From contig NZ_QJTI01000020.1 in the NCBI RefSeq assembly GCF_003217325.1, positions 1-34,156 of the forward strand: 34,156 nt of DNA. Direction: 5' to 3'. Origin of the DNA: Rhodopseudomonas faecalis. GTDB taxonomy: Bacteria; Pseudomonadota; Alphaproteobacteria; Rhizobiales; Xanthobacteraceae. The notes beneath the pieces were generated by a model. That model made no database searches. It was not told where the DNA came from and saw only the letters and a list, made by a program, of their open reading frames with translations. Below, in pieces: positions 1-8,097 of this stretch (positions are counted from its first letter, which is position 1; each line of letters opens with the position of its first letter). The position numbers and the translations under genes were made by a program.

Positions 1-1814
1 AGCGTGTCACCACCGAGCAGGTTGACGCCGTTGAACGACGCATCCTGAGCCGTGGTTTTGATCTGCTCGATGATGTTGTTGTACTGCGTGACCAGGTTGG
101 CGCGGGTGGTCTGCGCGTTAACGTCGGCCACCGGAGCGGTGGGGGTCGAGAACAACGACGCCGCGGTGCCGCCGATCTTGCCGCCCGACTCGGTCGAACC
201 GATGGTCGAAGAGGCGTAGTCGTTGGAGGCCGAGATCGTCAGCTTGCCGGTGGTGTCGATCGACGCGGTCAGATTGTTGGCCGACAGCTTCGAGTTCAAG
301 TCGGCGAGCGACTTCACGGTGCCGTTGGTGCCGTCACCGATGGTGACCGTCACCGCGCTGCCGCCATTGAACGACTCGAACGACAGGGTCTTGCCGGTGA
401 TGCCGCCGGCAGTCGCGGTACGCGCCACCGAGAAGCTGGTTGCGGTACCCTGGTTGCCGGCGAGGCCGAGCGCCGACAGCGCGTTGCCGGTGCCGGTGAT
501 GTTCAAGTCGGCCGACAGACCGGAGCTGATCTGCAGCTGACCGCCGCTCAGCACCTTGGAGGCTTCACTGCCCGTGGTCACCGCGAGAGTCGCGGAGCCG
601 TTGCTGACCGGCGCGGTCTGGGCGCCGCTGGCGATATCGATGGCGGTGAGCACGTCATCAATCTTGCCACCTTGCAGATAAACGGTGGAGTTACCATTGC
701 CATCGGTGATGACGTTCTTGGTACCGACCTTGCCGAAGCCATAGTCAGCGGCAGCCGGGATCGCAGCGTCAGCGAAGGTAATGGTCTTGCCGTTGATGCT
801 GAGGGTCGAACCAGCCTGGATCATGTTGGTCCGGCTGACGCCGGCGCCAGCAGTGGTGTTGGCGGTGCGATCGGCCTTGAAAGTGCCCGTGCCGGTGGCG
901 CCCGAATTCAAACCGAACGCCGACAGCAACGTGTTGTTGCCGGTGATCGACAGATCCGAACCCGTCGAGGTCGACAGCACGATCTGGTCAGTACCGTTGA
1001 TCGCCGCGTTGGTGCCGGAGCTGTTGGAGATCGTGGCGTTACCGCCGGTGATCGACACCTTCTGCACGCCGCTGGCGACGTCGATCGCCTTCAGCACGTC
1101 ACCCACCGTACCGCTGTTCAGATAGACGGTGGAGTTGCCCTTGCCGTCGGTGACCAGCTGACCGCTGACGCCCGAGCCGGTGGGCAGGGTGGCTGCGCCC
1201 GGGGCGTCGCCGGAAGCGAAGGTGATGGTGTGGCCATTCACCGTCAGCTTGTCGCCAGCCACCGGCTTGTTCGAGCCGAGCGCGCTGAGCGCCGTACTGG
1301 TGGTGATACCAGCGACCGCCGCGCCCGTGTTGGTGGCGGCAACACCGCCGAGCAACGTGCTCGAGCTGACGACGCCAGGGGTCGCCTGGCCGTCCTGCAG
1401 GCCGATGCTCTGGGCAAGGCCGTTGGTGTAGGTCGAGGTGCCGCGCAAATCGTCCGAGGTGGCGCCGGCGATGGTGGTGGAGACGCTGGACTTGCTGCTG
1501 TAGCCGGCAACCGACTGCAGCGCCTGGTTGGCGATCGACTTGGCGCTGTCGACCAGCTTGGTCAGCGAGGTGATGCCAGTGTTGGCAGCCTGAATGATCT
1601 GAATGCCATTGCTGATGCCATCCAGGAGGTTGTTGATGTCGCTGGAGCGCGAGTCGAGCGACGCGGCAGTGAAGAAGTTGGTGGGGTTATCGAGCGCCGT
1701 GTTCACCTTCTTGCCGGTCGAGAGGCGGCTTTGGGTGGTGGCGAGCAAGTCCGCGGTGGCCTGCAGAGACGACAGGTTCTGACGGACGGCATTCGAGAGA
1801 ACGATACCGGACAT
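1..1814 (-). CDS. fliC: Flagellin, long form with two DUF1522-like inserts (3' end cut by window)
   Basis: Main subunit of the flagellar filament, exported through the flagellar type III apparatus. The reading frame starts at an ATG at 1812-1814 with AGGAAGG about 8 bases upstream and stays open for 604 codons to the window edge, so the C terminus is missing. The N terminus (MSGIVLSNAVRQNL, then STGKKVNTALDNPTNFF) is the conserved flagellin D0/D1 coiled coil. Around residues 188-300 and 338-450 two related inserts each contain an NG-T-ITFA segment followed by a STVYL-G-(V/I)-DVL-AID-ASG segment; I recognise these as DUF1522-type, a flagellin insert known from Bradyrhizobium and Rhodopseudomonas. 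The last visible residues (TTAQDASFNGVNLLGGDTL) are the start of the C-terminal flagellin domain. It follows flgL on the same strand after 326 bases and so probably has its own promoter. Confidence 0.93.
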   Translation of the reverse strand, partial: MSGIVLSNAVRQNLSSLQATADLLATTQSRLSTGKKVNTALDNPTNFFTAASLDSRSSDINNLLDGISNGIQIIQAANTGITSLTKLVDSAKSIANQALQSVAGYSSKSSVSTTIAGATSDDLRGTSTYTNGLAQSIGLQDGQATPGVVSSSTLLGGVAATNTGAAVAGITTSTALSALGSNKPVAGDKLTVNGHTITFASGDAPGAATLPTGSGVSGQLVTDGKGNSTVYLNSGTVGDVLKAIDVASGVQKVSITGGNATISNSSGTNAAINGTDQIVLSTSTGSDLSITGNNTLLSAFGLNSGATGTGTFKADRTANTTAGAGVSRTNMIQAGSTLSINGKTITFADAAIPAAADYGFGKVGTKNVITDGNGNSTVYLQGGKIDDVLTAIDIASGAQTAPVSNGSATLAVTTGSEASKVLSGGQLQISSGLSADLNITGTGNALSALGLAGNQGTATSFSVARTATAGGITGKTLSFESFNGGSAVTVTIGDGTNGTVKSLADLNSKLSANNLTASIDTTGKLTISASNDYASSTIGSTESGGKIGGTAASLFSTPTAPVADVNAQTTRANLVTQYNNIIEQIKTTAQDASFNGVNLLGGDT

Positions 1815-1908
1815 GATGACAACCTTCCTGGTCGCTAATAAAAGCCGGTCTTCTTGACCAGCGCCGGGAACTCTGCCGTTCAGGCTTTAAGAACCCGTAA
1901 AAGGCGCA

Positions 1909-1928
1909 GAGGCAATTCGAACTGCCTC
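1909..1928. repeat. 20-bp near-palindrome next to an A-tract, upstream of flagellin
   Basis: GAGGCA and TGCCTC flank a central TTCGAA, giving a 20-bp palindrome broken only by one A/C pair. It is followed on the plus strand by seven A residues (1929-1935). It lies about 95-115 bases upstream of the flagellin start codon. The A-tract is on the wrong side for a minus-strand intrinsic terminator, so a regulator site is the more natural reading; this is inference. Confidence 0.5.
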
Positions 1929-2089
1929 AAAAAAATCCACGCATCGCGCGATCAGGTTCGCGCAGCGAACTAATTGCGGCCCACAACCATGATCGCAATC
2001 GCCCGGTAACGACGCGCAATCGGCCGCGCCCACAAGGCGCGCCCACTGAAATTCATATTATCGGACAAGGAAATAGTGCAGCCAACGAT

Positions 2090-2119
2090 GATGGCGGCCG
2101 GAGCTTGCCGGCCGCCATC
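2090..2119 (-). terminator. Hairpin after flgL, probable transcription terminator or attenuator
   Basis: Perfect 12-bp stem (GATGGCGGCCGG / CCGGCCGCCATC) with a 6-base loop, 21 bases beyond the flgL stop codon on the minus strand. No run of T follows on that strand, so it may stabilise the flgE-flgK-flgL messenger 3' end or need Rho, rather than act as a classic intrinsic terminator. Confidence 0.6.
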
Positions 2120-2140
2120 ACGCGCATCGCAAGCAATTGG

Positions 2141-3748
2141 TTAAAGGAACTTAACCAAGCTCATCTGATAGAGCTGCGACGTGGTCTGATACGAGGCCTG
2201 CAACGCGGTCTGCAGCGCCAGAATTTTGGTGGCGACCTCATCGTTATTGATGCCCTCGATCGAGTCGAGCAGCGTCTGCGAGATCGATTTGCTCTGCGTC
2301 TGTCGATCGGTGGTGGTCTTGATCGACGCTTGAGCCCCGGCAAAGTCCGCCTGGATGTTCTGGATGGTCTGCGTGCCGGGGATCACCGCGAGATTCTGCG
2401 CCAGCCGCTGATTGAGTCCGGCGATCTTGCCGCTGGCATTGACGTCGGTGATGTTAGTGGTCACCGCTGCAAACACCGCAACGTTCTGCAATAGCGTGCG
2501 TAGCGCCTGCTCGTTGGCACGGGCGCCATACTGCACGGTGATGTTGTCATCGATCTTGGCCACCGCCGAGCCGCGTGCGGTGTCGCCCGGCGAGGTTGGA
2601 TTCTCGCCGGTGTACCAGATCACGGTGTCGTTCGCGGTGCCGGCAACCTGCGCGGTAGCAGCGGTGAACGGCGCGGTGCCGGCAACACGTAGTGGCGGCT
2701 GGCTGAAGAGATCGGCGCCGGCCTGGATCGCCGACGCTGCGGCCAGCGGACCATTAGCGAGTTGCTTCACCGCTTCAGTAAGCGCCGCCTTCATGTTGGT
2801 AGCGGTCTTGACCGGATCAGGCGCCACCGGCGGTACCGCCAGCGGATCGCCCTGATCGATGGCAAATCCATTGACCGGCACTGGCGTCGCGGTCGAAGCG
2901 GTCAGCGTGATGGTTTCCCGGGTGCCGTCGGGCAGATCGAAGGTGAACGACACGTTCTGGCCGTCGGTGGGGTTGCCGCCCACCAGGTCGATCGACATCG
3001 CCTCTGGATTGGGCGCCGCCGGCGGCACGGTCGGCGGCGTTTCGGTCGGCTGGGTGATCACCGCACCCGTGATGGTGGTGGCGATCGCGCTCAGTTTTAG
3101 GCCGAATGGCGAGGGGCCGACCGGCGGCACCGCGTAGGGATTGGCCGCAAAATCCTCGCCGATCTGCACAGCAGTCGCGCTTGCCGGCGTCGAGACGATC
3201 ACGCGACCCCAATTGGGCGCGGCGCCAACATCGGCCTCGCGCCGTTCGTTGATCAGTTGCTTCAATCCGGCAACCCCGGCGCCGTCGCCATTGAGCAGCT
3301 TGTCGGCGGCCTCCACCGGCGGGTTGTCCGTGGAACGCCCGCCGAACAGATAACGATCGCCCGACTGCGCGTTCAGCATGTCGACCGTATCGTAGAAATT
3401 GAGCAGCGCGGTCTTCTGCCCGGCGGTCTGGCCGGTGTTGTCGAGAGTCGAGCCGGCGCTGACCGCGGCGCCCTTCACCGTCGAGTTGATGGCGTTGAGC
3501 CGCTCCAGCGCCAGATTGGCGACATTGATGCGGGTGTTCACATTGACCGCGGTGTCGGCATAGGCTTGGTAGTTCGACAGCTGGGCGCGAATGCCGATGG
3601 TCAGGCTTCGCCCGGCGCCGAGATCAGCGTAGGTTGTCGATTTCCGGCCGGTGGCGAGCTGCTCAGTCAGCGTTTCAAGCTGGCTGCGCAGGTTGAGAAT
3701 GCCGGAGCCGATATAGGAGGTCCGTCCACTGACGCCATCAATCGCCAT
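2141..3748 (-). CDS. flgL: Flagellar hook-filament junction protein FlgL (HAP3)
   Basis: Joins the hook-side adaptor FlgK to the flagellin filament. The N terminus (YIGSGILNLRSQLETLTEQLATGRK) and the C terminus (LALQTALQASYQTTSQLYQMSLVKFL) are the paired coiled-coil ends shared by FlgL and flagellin. At 535 residues it is much longer than enterobacterial FlgL (about 317); the extra length is an internal region around residues 185-400. That region carries three copies of a (A/T)VPP-(V/A)-x-P-x-P motif at residues 206-214, 240-248 and 304-312. The ATG at 3746-3748 has GAGG 6 bases upstream, and that GAGG overlaps the TGA of flgK, so the two genes are probably translationally coupled (7-base gap). 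It is the last gene of the flgE-flgK-flgL run. Confidence 0.93.
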   Translation of the reverse strand: MAIDGVSGRTSYIGSGILNLRSQLETLTEQLATGRKSTTYADLGAGRSLTIGIRAQLSNYQAYADTAVNVNTRINVANLALERLNAINSTVKGAAVSAGSTLDNTGQTAGQKTALLNFYDTVDMLNAQSGDRYLFGGRSTDNPPVEAADKLLNGDGAGVAGLKQLINERREADVGAAPNWGRVIVSTPASATAVQIGEDFAANPYAVPPVGPSPFGLKLSAIATTITGAVITQPTETPPTVPPAAPNPEAMSIDLVGGNPTDGQNVSFTFDLPDGTRETITLTASTATPVPVNGFAIDQGDPLAVPPVAPDPVKTATNMKAALTEAVKQLANGPLAAASAIQAGADLFSQPPLRVAGTAPFTAATAQVAGTANDTVIWYTGENPTSPGDTARGSAVAKIDDNITVQYGARANEQALRTLLQNVAVFAAVTTNITDVNASGKIAGLNQRLAQNLAVIPGTQTIQNIQADFAGAQASIKTTTDRQTQSKSISQTLLDSIEGINNDEVATKILALQTALQASYQTTSQLYQMSLVKFL

Positions 3749-3755
3749 GATCGCC

Positions 3756-5630
3756 TCAAATCGCCTGCATCAATACGCTGTACATTTCGTTGATGGTGGA
3801 CATCACGCGCGCGTTGGCAGAATAGGCATTCTGCAATGCGAGCAGATGGGCCATCTCCTCGTCCATATTCACGCCCGAGGCGGCGTCGAACTTCTTCTGC
3901 AGCGTGTTCAGCACCACGGTCTGGCCATCGGCGACCTGCTTGGCGGTCTGGGCCTGCGCGCCCTGCTGGGAGGTGAACTGCTGCATATAGCTGAGCAGCG
4001 AGCCCTTATAGGGCGCGTTCGTAGACCCAACGCCGGTCTTCGGCGAATAGTAGAACACCGACTTGTTGAGCTGCTGGCTCAGATAGTCGACGCGCGTGCT
4101 ATCGCCTGACGGCGTGGTCGGCGAGGTGTTGTAGACCACCAGCCGCGACGGATCGGACACCAGCGAACTGTTCACGGTGAGACGCTGCGCAAGGCCGGTG
4201 ATCTGCCAGCCGGAGGCGCTGATCGAGCCGGTGTAGGCCGCGCCATTGTCGGTGAACAGCGGCAACTCGACGCCATTGCCGGTCAGCGCGGTCTGAGTGG
4301 TGGTGACCGACGCCGCGCTGATGGTCGAGAAGCCGGCATTGTTCAGCACATTGATGCTGGTCGCCGAGCCGGTGAAGATCACGTTATACGGATTGAGCGC
4401 GGCATTGAGCTGCGCGATCACCGTGCCGGGTGTCGAGAAATCGATGCCGACCACGGTGTCGTTCGGATCATTGGTAGTCGAATTCGGCAGCGGCAGCACC
4501 GAGACATCGTCGACGCGCACGATCGAAATGTGGCGCTGGGTACCGGTCAACACGTCGGTGACGGTGACGCGCATCACGTTGCCGTTTTTCAGATTCGAGG
4601 CATCGAGATTGAAGCCCGCCTGCGGCGCCGGCGCCGGCGTGATCACCGTGCCGGCCGTGGTCTTGTCGGCCAGTGCCTTGGAGGTCGAGGCCGCCAGCTC
4701 GTCGAGCTGGTTTTGCGCCTCCACCATCAGCTTGTCGCGCACTTCCAGATAGGCGGCGATCTCGCCGGACTTGACCTGCGAGGTGATATCGATCGAGCCG
4801 CCGTTGGCATAACCCACCCTCAGCGAGCCGAGCGTGAACACGTTCTGCTGCGGGTCCCACAGGGTGCTGGGCGTCACCGTGCCCTGCGCATTGAAGGTCA
4901 GGGTCGCGGCCTCATTGCCGACCAGCTGCACGCCCGAGCCGGTGAACACCGTCGCCTGGTTCATGCCGTTGAAGGTGACGCGGATGTCCATCATCTGCGA
5001 CAGCTGGGTGATGTACCTGTCGCGCTGATCGAGCAGCGATGCGGTCGCGGAGTCAGTCGAGGTGCCACCGAGCGGATTGGTGCGCAGCTGATTGTTAATC
5101 TCGGCGATCTGCCGCATCAAATTATTGGCAGTGTTGACCGTGTCAGCAATGCCGGTTTCCGCGGCGCCGCGCAGCCCCTGAATGGCATTCGACATCGAAT
5201 TGAGCTGGCCGGCAAACGCCTGGGCAGCATTGATGACACCAATCCGGGCCGACTGGCTGTCCGGCGAAGTCGAAAGCGCCTGCACCGCGCTGGTCAGCGC
5301 ATTGAAGGTGTCTTCCAGCGTGCCGCTCGAGGCCGGATTGCCATAGATGCCCTGCAATTGCTGCAGGAAGTCCGACTTCAGCGACGCATAGGACGCCCCC
5401 GAGGTTTCCAGCCGCAGCTGCGCCTGGATGTACTCGTCGAGCTGGCGATTGATGCCCGCGACGTTGACGCTGGTGCCCGTCGATCCGGTGTTGATGGCGA
5501 CCTGATCGACTGTTTTGCGGATGTAGCCGGGCGTCTCCGCATTGGCGACGTTCGACGAGACCACCGACATCGACGCCTGATTGGCGCGAAGCCCGGACAT
5601 TGCGATGGACAGTGCGTCACCGAGACTCAT
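3756..5630 (-). CDS. flgK: Flagellar hook-associated protein FlgK (HAP1)
   Basis: First junction protein between hook and filament, assembled at the hook tip. The N terminus (MSLGDALSIAMSGLRANQASMSVVSSNVANAETPGYIRK) is the rod/hook-family motif shared with FlgE. The C terminus (MDEEMAHLLALQNAYSANARVMSTINEMYSVLMQAI) is the typical FlgK terminal helix. Length is 624 residues against about 547 in E. coli, with extra beta-rich middle sequence around residues 300-500. The ATG at 5628-5630 has AAGG about 10 bases upstream. It lies 37 bases after flgE and 7 bases before flgL, so all three are likely one transcript from the sigma-54 promoter upstream of flgE. Identity is secure from both termini and from gene order. 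Confidence 0.95.
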   Translation of the reverse strand: MSLGDALSIAMSGLRANQASMSVVSSNVANAETPGYIRKTVDQVAINTGSTGTSVNVAGINRQLDEYIQAQLRLETSGASYASLKSDFLQQLQGIYGNPASSGTLEDTFNALTSAVQALSTSPDSQSARIGVINAAQAFAGQLNSMSNAIQGLRGAAETGIADTVNTANNLMRQIAEINNQLRTNPLGGTSTDSATASLLDQRDRYITQLSQMMDIRVTFNGMNQATVFTGSGVQLVGNEAATLTFNAQGTVTPSTLWDPQQNVFTLGSLRVGYANGGSIDITSQVKSGEIAAYLEVRDKLMVEAQNQLDELAASTSKALADKTTAGTVITPAPAPQAGFNLDASNLKNGNVMRVTVTDVLTGTQRHISIVRVDDVSVLPLPNSTTNDPNDTVVGIDFSTPGTVIAQLNAALNPYNVIFTGSATSINVLNNAGFSTISAASVTTTQTALTGNGVELPLFTDNGAAYTGSISASGWQITGLAQRLTVNSSLVSDPSRLVVYNTSPTTPSGDSTRVDYLSQQLNKSVFYYSPKTGVGSTNAPYKGSLLSYMQQFTSQQGAQAQTAKQVADGQTVVLNTLQKKFDAASGVNMDEEMAHLLALQNAYSANARVMSTINEMYSVLMQAI

Positions 5631-5667
5631 GACTAGCTACCTTCAACAGTGACTGCAGTGTGGCGGC

Positions 5668-7467
5668 TTACCGCATCACATTCAGCAGATCCTGAACCAT
5701 GGTATTGGCGGTGGTGATCACCTTGGTGTTCGCCGAATAGGCTTGCTGCGTAACGATCAGCTTGGTGAACTCATCGGCGATGTCGGTGTTGGATGCTTCC
5801 AGCGAAGCGCCCGAGATGCTGCCGCCCTTGCCGTATAGCGCCGGGCCGGATTCGTTGGTGATCTCGAACGCGCCGCCATCGATACGCTTCAGGAAGTTGG
5901 CGCCGTTGAAAGTGGCGACGCTGACTTCGGCGAGAGCGATGTTACGGCCGTTGGAATAGGCGCCGACCACCCGGCCCTCATTGCTGACCGAAACACTGAC
6001 CAACTGACCGGCGGCATAGCCGTCCTGCTCGAGCTGGTTGACCTGCGCATTACCATTGCTGTCGGCGAACTGGGTGAGGCCGCCGGTGCCGAACGACATC
6101 GCCACATTGCCGAGCGAGACGCCGCCAACGGTGAGATTGGTCAAAGTGATCTGGCCGATCACCGGGTTCATCTCGCCCGATGAATTGAAGGTGAAATTGG
6201 TGCCGACATTGGTCCAGGCCACCTGGCTGCCGGTGGCGTTGGGGTTGGTCTGATAGAACAGGTTCCAGACATCGGAATGGCCAGTGCCGAGCGAGGCCGA
6301 GTCCATCTTGGCCCAGCGGAACTGAACGTTCACAGGCGCACCGTTGCCGTCGTAAGCGGTGGTGGCGCCGCCGGAGATCGACTCGTCCAGGAAGGTCTTG
6401 ACGTCGTTGCCGACCACGGTGCCGGTGCCGACCGTGCCGCCGCCGGTGCGCTTGACGGTCACCGGGCTGGTGAGGCCGAGCGCGGCGAAGCCGGAACTGG
6501 TCGAGGTGATCGACAGATCGTTGGTAGTGCCGGTGTGCAGCACCACGGCGCCCCCCGTTACAGTCGAGGGAGTGCCGGTGTTGCCGGACAGCGCGTCGAT
6601 CTTGCCGAGCAGCGCGGTCAGCGAGCTGTCCACCGGGATATGGGTGGCGTCGTTGGTGCCGCCGGAAGCGGTGACGGTCAGCGTGGTGCCGTTGACGACA
6701 ATGGTGTCGCCAACCGCGAAATTCACGATCAGCGAGTCCGTGTTTGACGCACCGCTCATCAGCGTCCCGCCGGTCATCGCTACGCCGTTCTTGTTGTTGG
6801 TCTGCAGGCCAGTCTTGGTATTGTCGCCGAATGGCGGCGGCTGGGTGCCGACGATCTGCGGGTTGGTGCCGAAATCGGCCGGCCGCAACAGTTCCGAGCC
6901 GGGCACCGACTTGTCATGCTTGACGGTCAGCGGGTAGCTGGCGAGGTTGGCGCGGTAGCTGATCTTGGTGGTCTGCTGCGAGGGCAGAAAGTCGTTCTGG
7001 AATTTCAGAATTTCCGGGGTGCCGCCCGACGGGTTGCCGGTGGTCCGATCGATCGGCACGCCTTGCAGATAATAGCCGGCGCCGTTGACCAGATAACCGT
7101 TCTTGTCGAGCGCGAAGTCGCCGCGCCGCGTGTAATTATTGACGCCGGCGAAGATCGGATTGTTGTCCGAGAACGAGCCGGGCTTCTGCACCGTGAAGAA
7201 GCCGTCGCCGTTGATCGCCATATAGGTCGACACCGCGGCCGCCTGCACCGAGCCCTGCAAGGTGTTGGTGGAGCGCGACTTCGCGGTCACCGAACCGGCC
7301 AGCTGGGTATCGTTGCCGGACGGCGGGATCAGGTCGAGGAACGAGGTGTCGATGCGCTTGAAGCCGGTGGTCTGCGAATTGGCGATGTTGCCGGAGATAT
7401 TTTCCAGCGCGTAGGAATTCGCTCTGAGGCCCGCGACCGAGGTGGTGAGAGCGCCGAAGATACCCAT
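5668..7467 (-). CDS. flgE: Flagellar hook protein FlgE
   Basis: Subunit of the curved hook that links the basal-body rod to the filament. The N terminus (MGIFGALTTSVAGLRANSYALENISGNIANSQTTGFKR) is the rod/hook-family signature and the C terminus (FTKLIVTQQAYSANTKVITTANTMVQDLLNVMR) is the matching closing helix. At 599 residues it is about 200 longer than E. coli FlgE; the central Thr/Gly-rich insert at about residues 215-360 accounts for most of this and is probably a surface domain. The ATG at 7465-7467 has GGAG about 9 bases upstream. Transcription probably begins near position 7531 from the sigma-54 promoter, giving a leader of about 65 bases. flgK and flgL follow directly. Confidence 0.95.
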   Translation of the reverse strand: MGIFGALTTSVAGLRANSYALENISGNIANSQTTGFKRIDTSFLDLIPPSGNDTQLAGSVTAKSRSTNTLQGSVQAAAVSTYMAINGDGFFTVQKPGSFSDNNPIFAGVNNYTRRGDFALDKNGYLVNGAGYYLQGVPIDRTTGNPSGGTPEILKFQNDFLPSQQTTKISYRANLASYPLTVKHDKSVPGSELLRPADFGTNPQIVGTQPPPFGDNTKTGLQTNNKNGVAMTGGTLMSGASNTDSLIVNFAVGDTIVVNGTTLTVTASGGTNDATHIPVDSSLTALLGKIDALSGNTGTPSTVTGGAVVLHTGTTNDLSITSTSSGFAALGLTSPVTVKRTGGGTVGTGTVVGNDVKTFLDESISGGATTAYDGNGAPVNVQFRWAKMDSASLGTGHSDVWNLFYQTNPNATGSQVAWTNVGTNFTFNSSGEMNPVIGQITLTNLTVGGVSLGNVAMSFGTGGLTQFADSNGNAQVNQLEQDGYAAGQLVSVSVSNEGRVVGAYSNGRNIALAEVSVATFNGANFLKRIDGGAFEITNESGPALYGKGGSISGASLEASNTDIADEFTKLIVTQQAYSANTKVITTANTMVQDLLNVMR

Positions 7468-7542
7468 TACATCGTCTCCAACTTCGTTCCCGGGCGGCCC
7501 GCCGGTTCCAGACGCATGGTGGCCGCATCGGACCTTCCCCTC

Positions 7543-7557
7543 GCAAGCCCCGTGCCA
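7543..7557 (-). promoter_or_regulatory. Sigma-54 (RpoN) promoter for flgE-flgK-flgL
   Basis: On the minus strand the sequence reads TTGGCACGGGGCTTGCGA. This matches the sigma-54 consensus TGGCAC-N5-TTGC exactly, with GG and GC 12 bases apart. It sits 76-90 bases upstream of the flgE start, predicting a start site near 7531. Sigma-54 control of hook genes is established in Caulobacter (activator FlbD); its use here is inferred from the match. Confidence 0.88.
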
Positions 7558-7618
7558 ACAGGACTATTACAGGTATTTCAACGACTTAATGATTCAGGGA
7601 GGCGTCTTGACCCGGGGG

Positions 7619-7643
7619 ATTCTTGCCGCGCGCGGGTAAGAAT
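7619..7643. promoter_or_regulatory. 25-bp near-palindrome upstream of flgE, candidate activator site
   Basis: ATTCTTgCCGCG and CGCGGgtAAGAAT form a nearly symmetric 25-bp element centred about 100 bases upstream of the predicted flgE transcription start. That is the usual distance for an NtrC-family activator of sigma-54 promoters such as FlbD. No specific regulator consensus was matched beyond position and symmetry. Confidence 0.5.
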
Positions 7644-7809
7644 TGCCGGGCGGCACGCTACGGCGGCGCCCCCGACCTGGTGCCGCGGACCCGCAGCCAA
7701 GGGCAGCTCGCGGCGATGTGATCGCCCTCGCCCTCGTATTTTGACTGAGATCAGACCATTGCGCGGCAAACCGTGAGATCAGGCATCACGTCGAGCCGGA
7801 GCGGAATGA

Positions 7810-8097
7810 ATGAGCGAGTTCGAGATCGCACAACACGTCCTCAACACCCTGCGCCAGGCGGAATCTGCCGAGCCGCAGGCGGCGGTGCCTCTGCTGAAAA
7901 AGCTGATCGGACTGGTCAATGGCGACGGCAGCGAGCAGCCGTTCGAGGTCGAAGAGGCGCGCTCCACTGCTTTCATGGCGATCTGCGAATACGCCAAGGC
8001 GCTGCATCGCGGCCAGCCGGCCGAGGAGTTGTGGCCGGAAGCGATTCACGCCACCAAGAAATGGCAATCACTTGCAGGTTCGCCGGCCCTGGCCTGA
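7810..8097 (+). CDS. Small hypothetical protein, 95 residues
   Basis: I do not recognise a family. The protein (MSEFEIAQHVLNTLRQAESAEPQAAVPLLKKLIGLVNG, ending KKWQSLAGSPALA) is mostly helical, acidic and Ala/Glu-rich. It lacks a signal peptide, a membrane segment or a cysteine cluster. The ATG has GGAGCGGA a few bases upstream, a good ribosome site, and the frame is better supported than the overlapping minus-strand frame. It is divergent from flgE and faces the chemoreceptor genes, so a link to motility is possible but rests only on position. Confidence 0.6.
   Translation: MSEFEIAQHVLNTLRQAESAEPQAAVPLLKKLIGLVNGDGSEQPFEVEEARSTAFMAICEYAKALHRGQPAEELWPEAIHATKKWQSLAGSPALA

Larger units (their letters stand above)
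1815..2140. other. Intergenic region between flgL and flagellin
   Basis: This 326-base gap holds a strong GC hairpin just after flgL and a 20-bp near-palindrome beside an A-tract, both listed separately. The flagellin leader occupies the left part. I searched the minus strand for a sigma-54 -24/-12 pair with correct spacing and found none, so the flagellin promoter is not identified. No coding potential is evident. Confidence 0.6.

Noticed and set aside
1909-1935. Intrinsic terminator
   Set aside because: The A-tract follows the hairpin on the plus strand, so a minus-strand transcript would have U residues before, not after, the stem, and no plus-strand gene ends there.
2139-2156. CtrA box at the flgL stop (GGTTAA-N6-TTAACC)
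   Set aside because: The spacer is 6 rather than 7 bases and the site lies in the end of the flgL coding sequence, far from the flagellin start.
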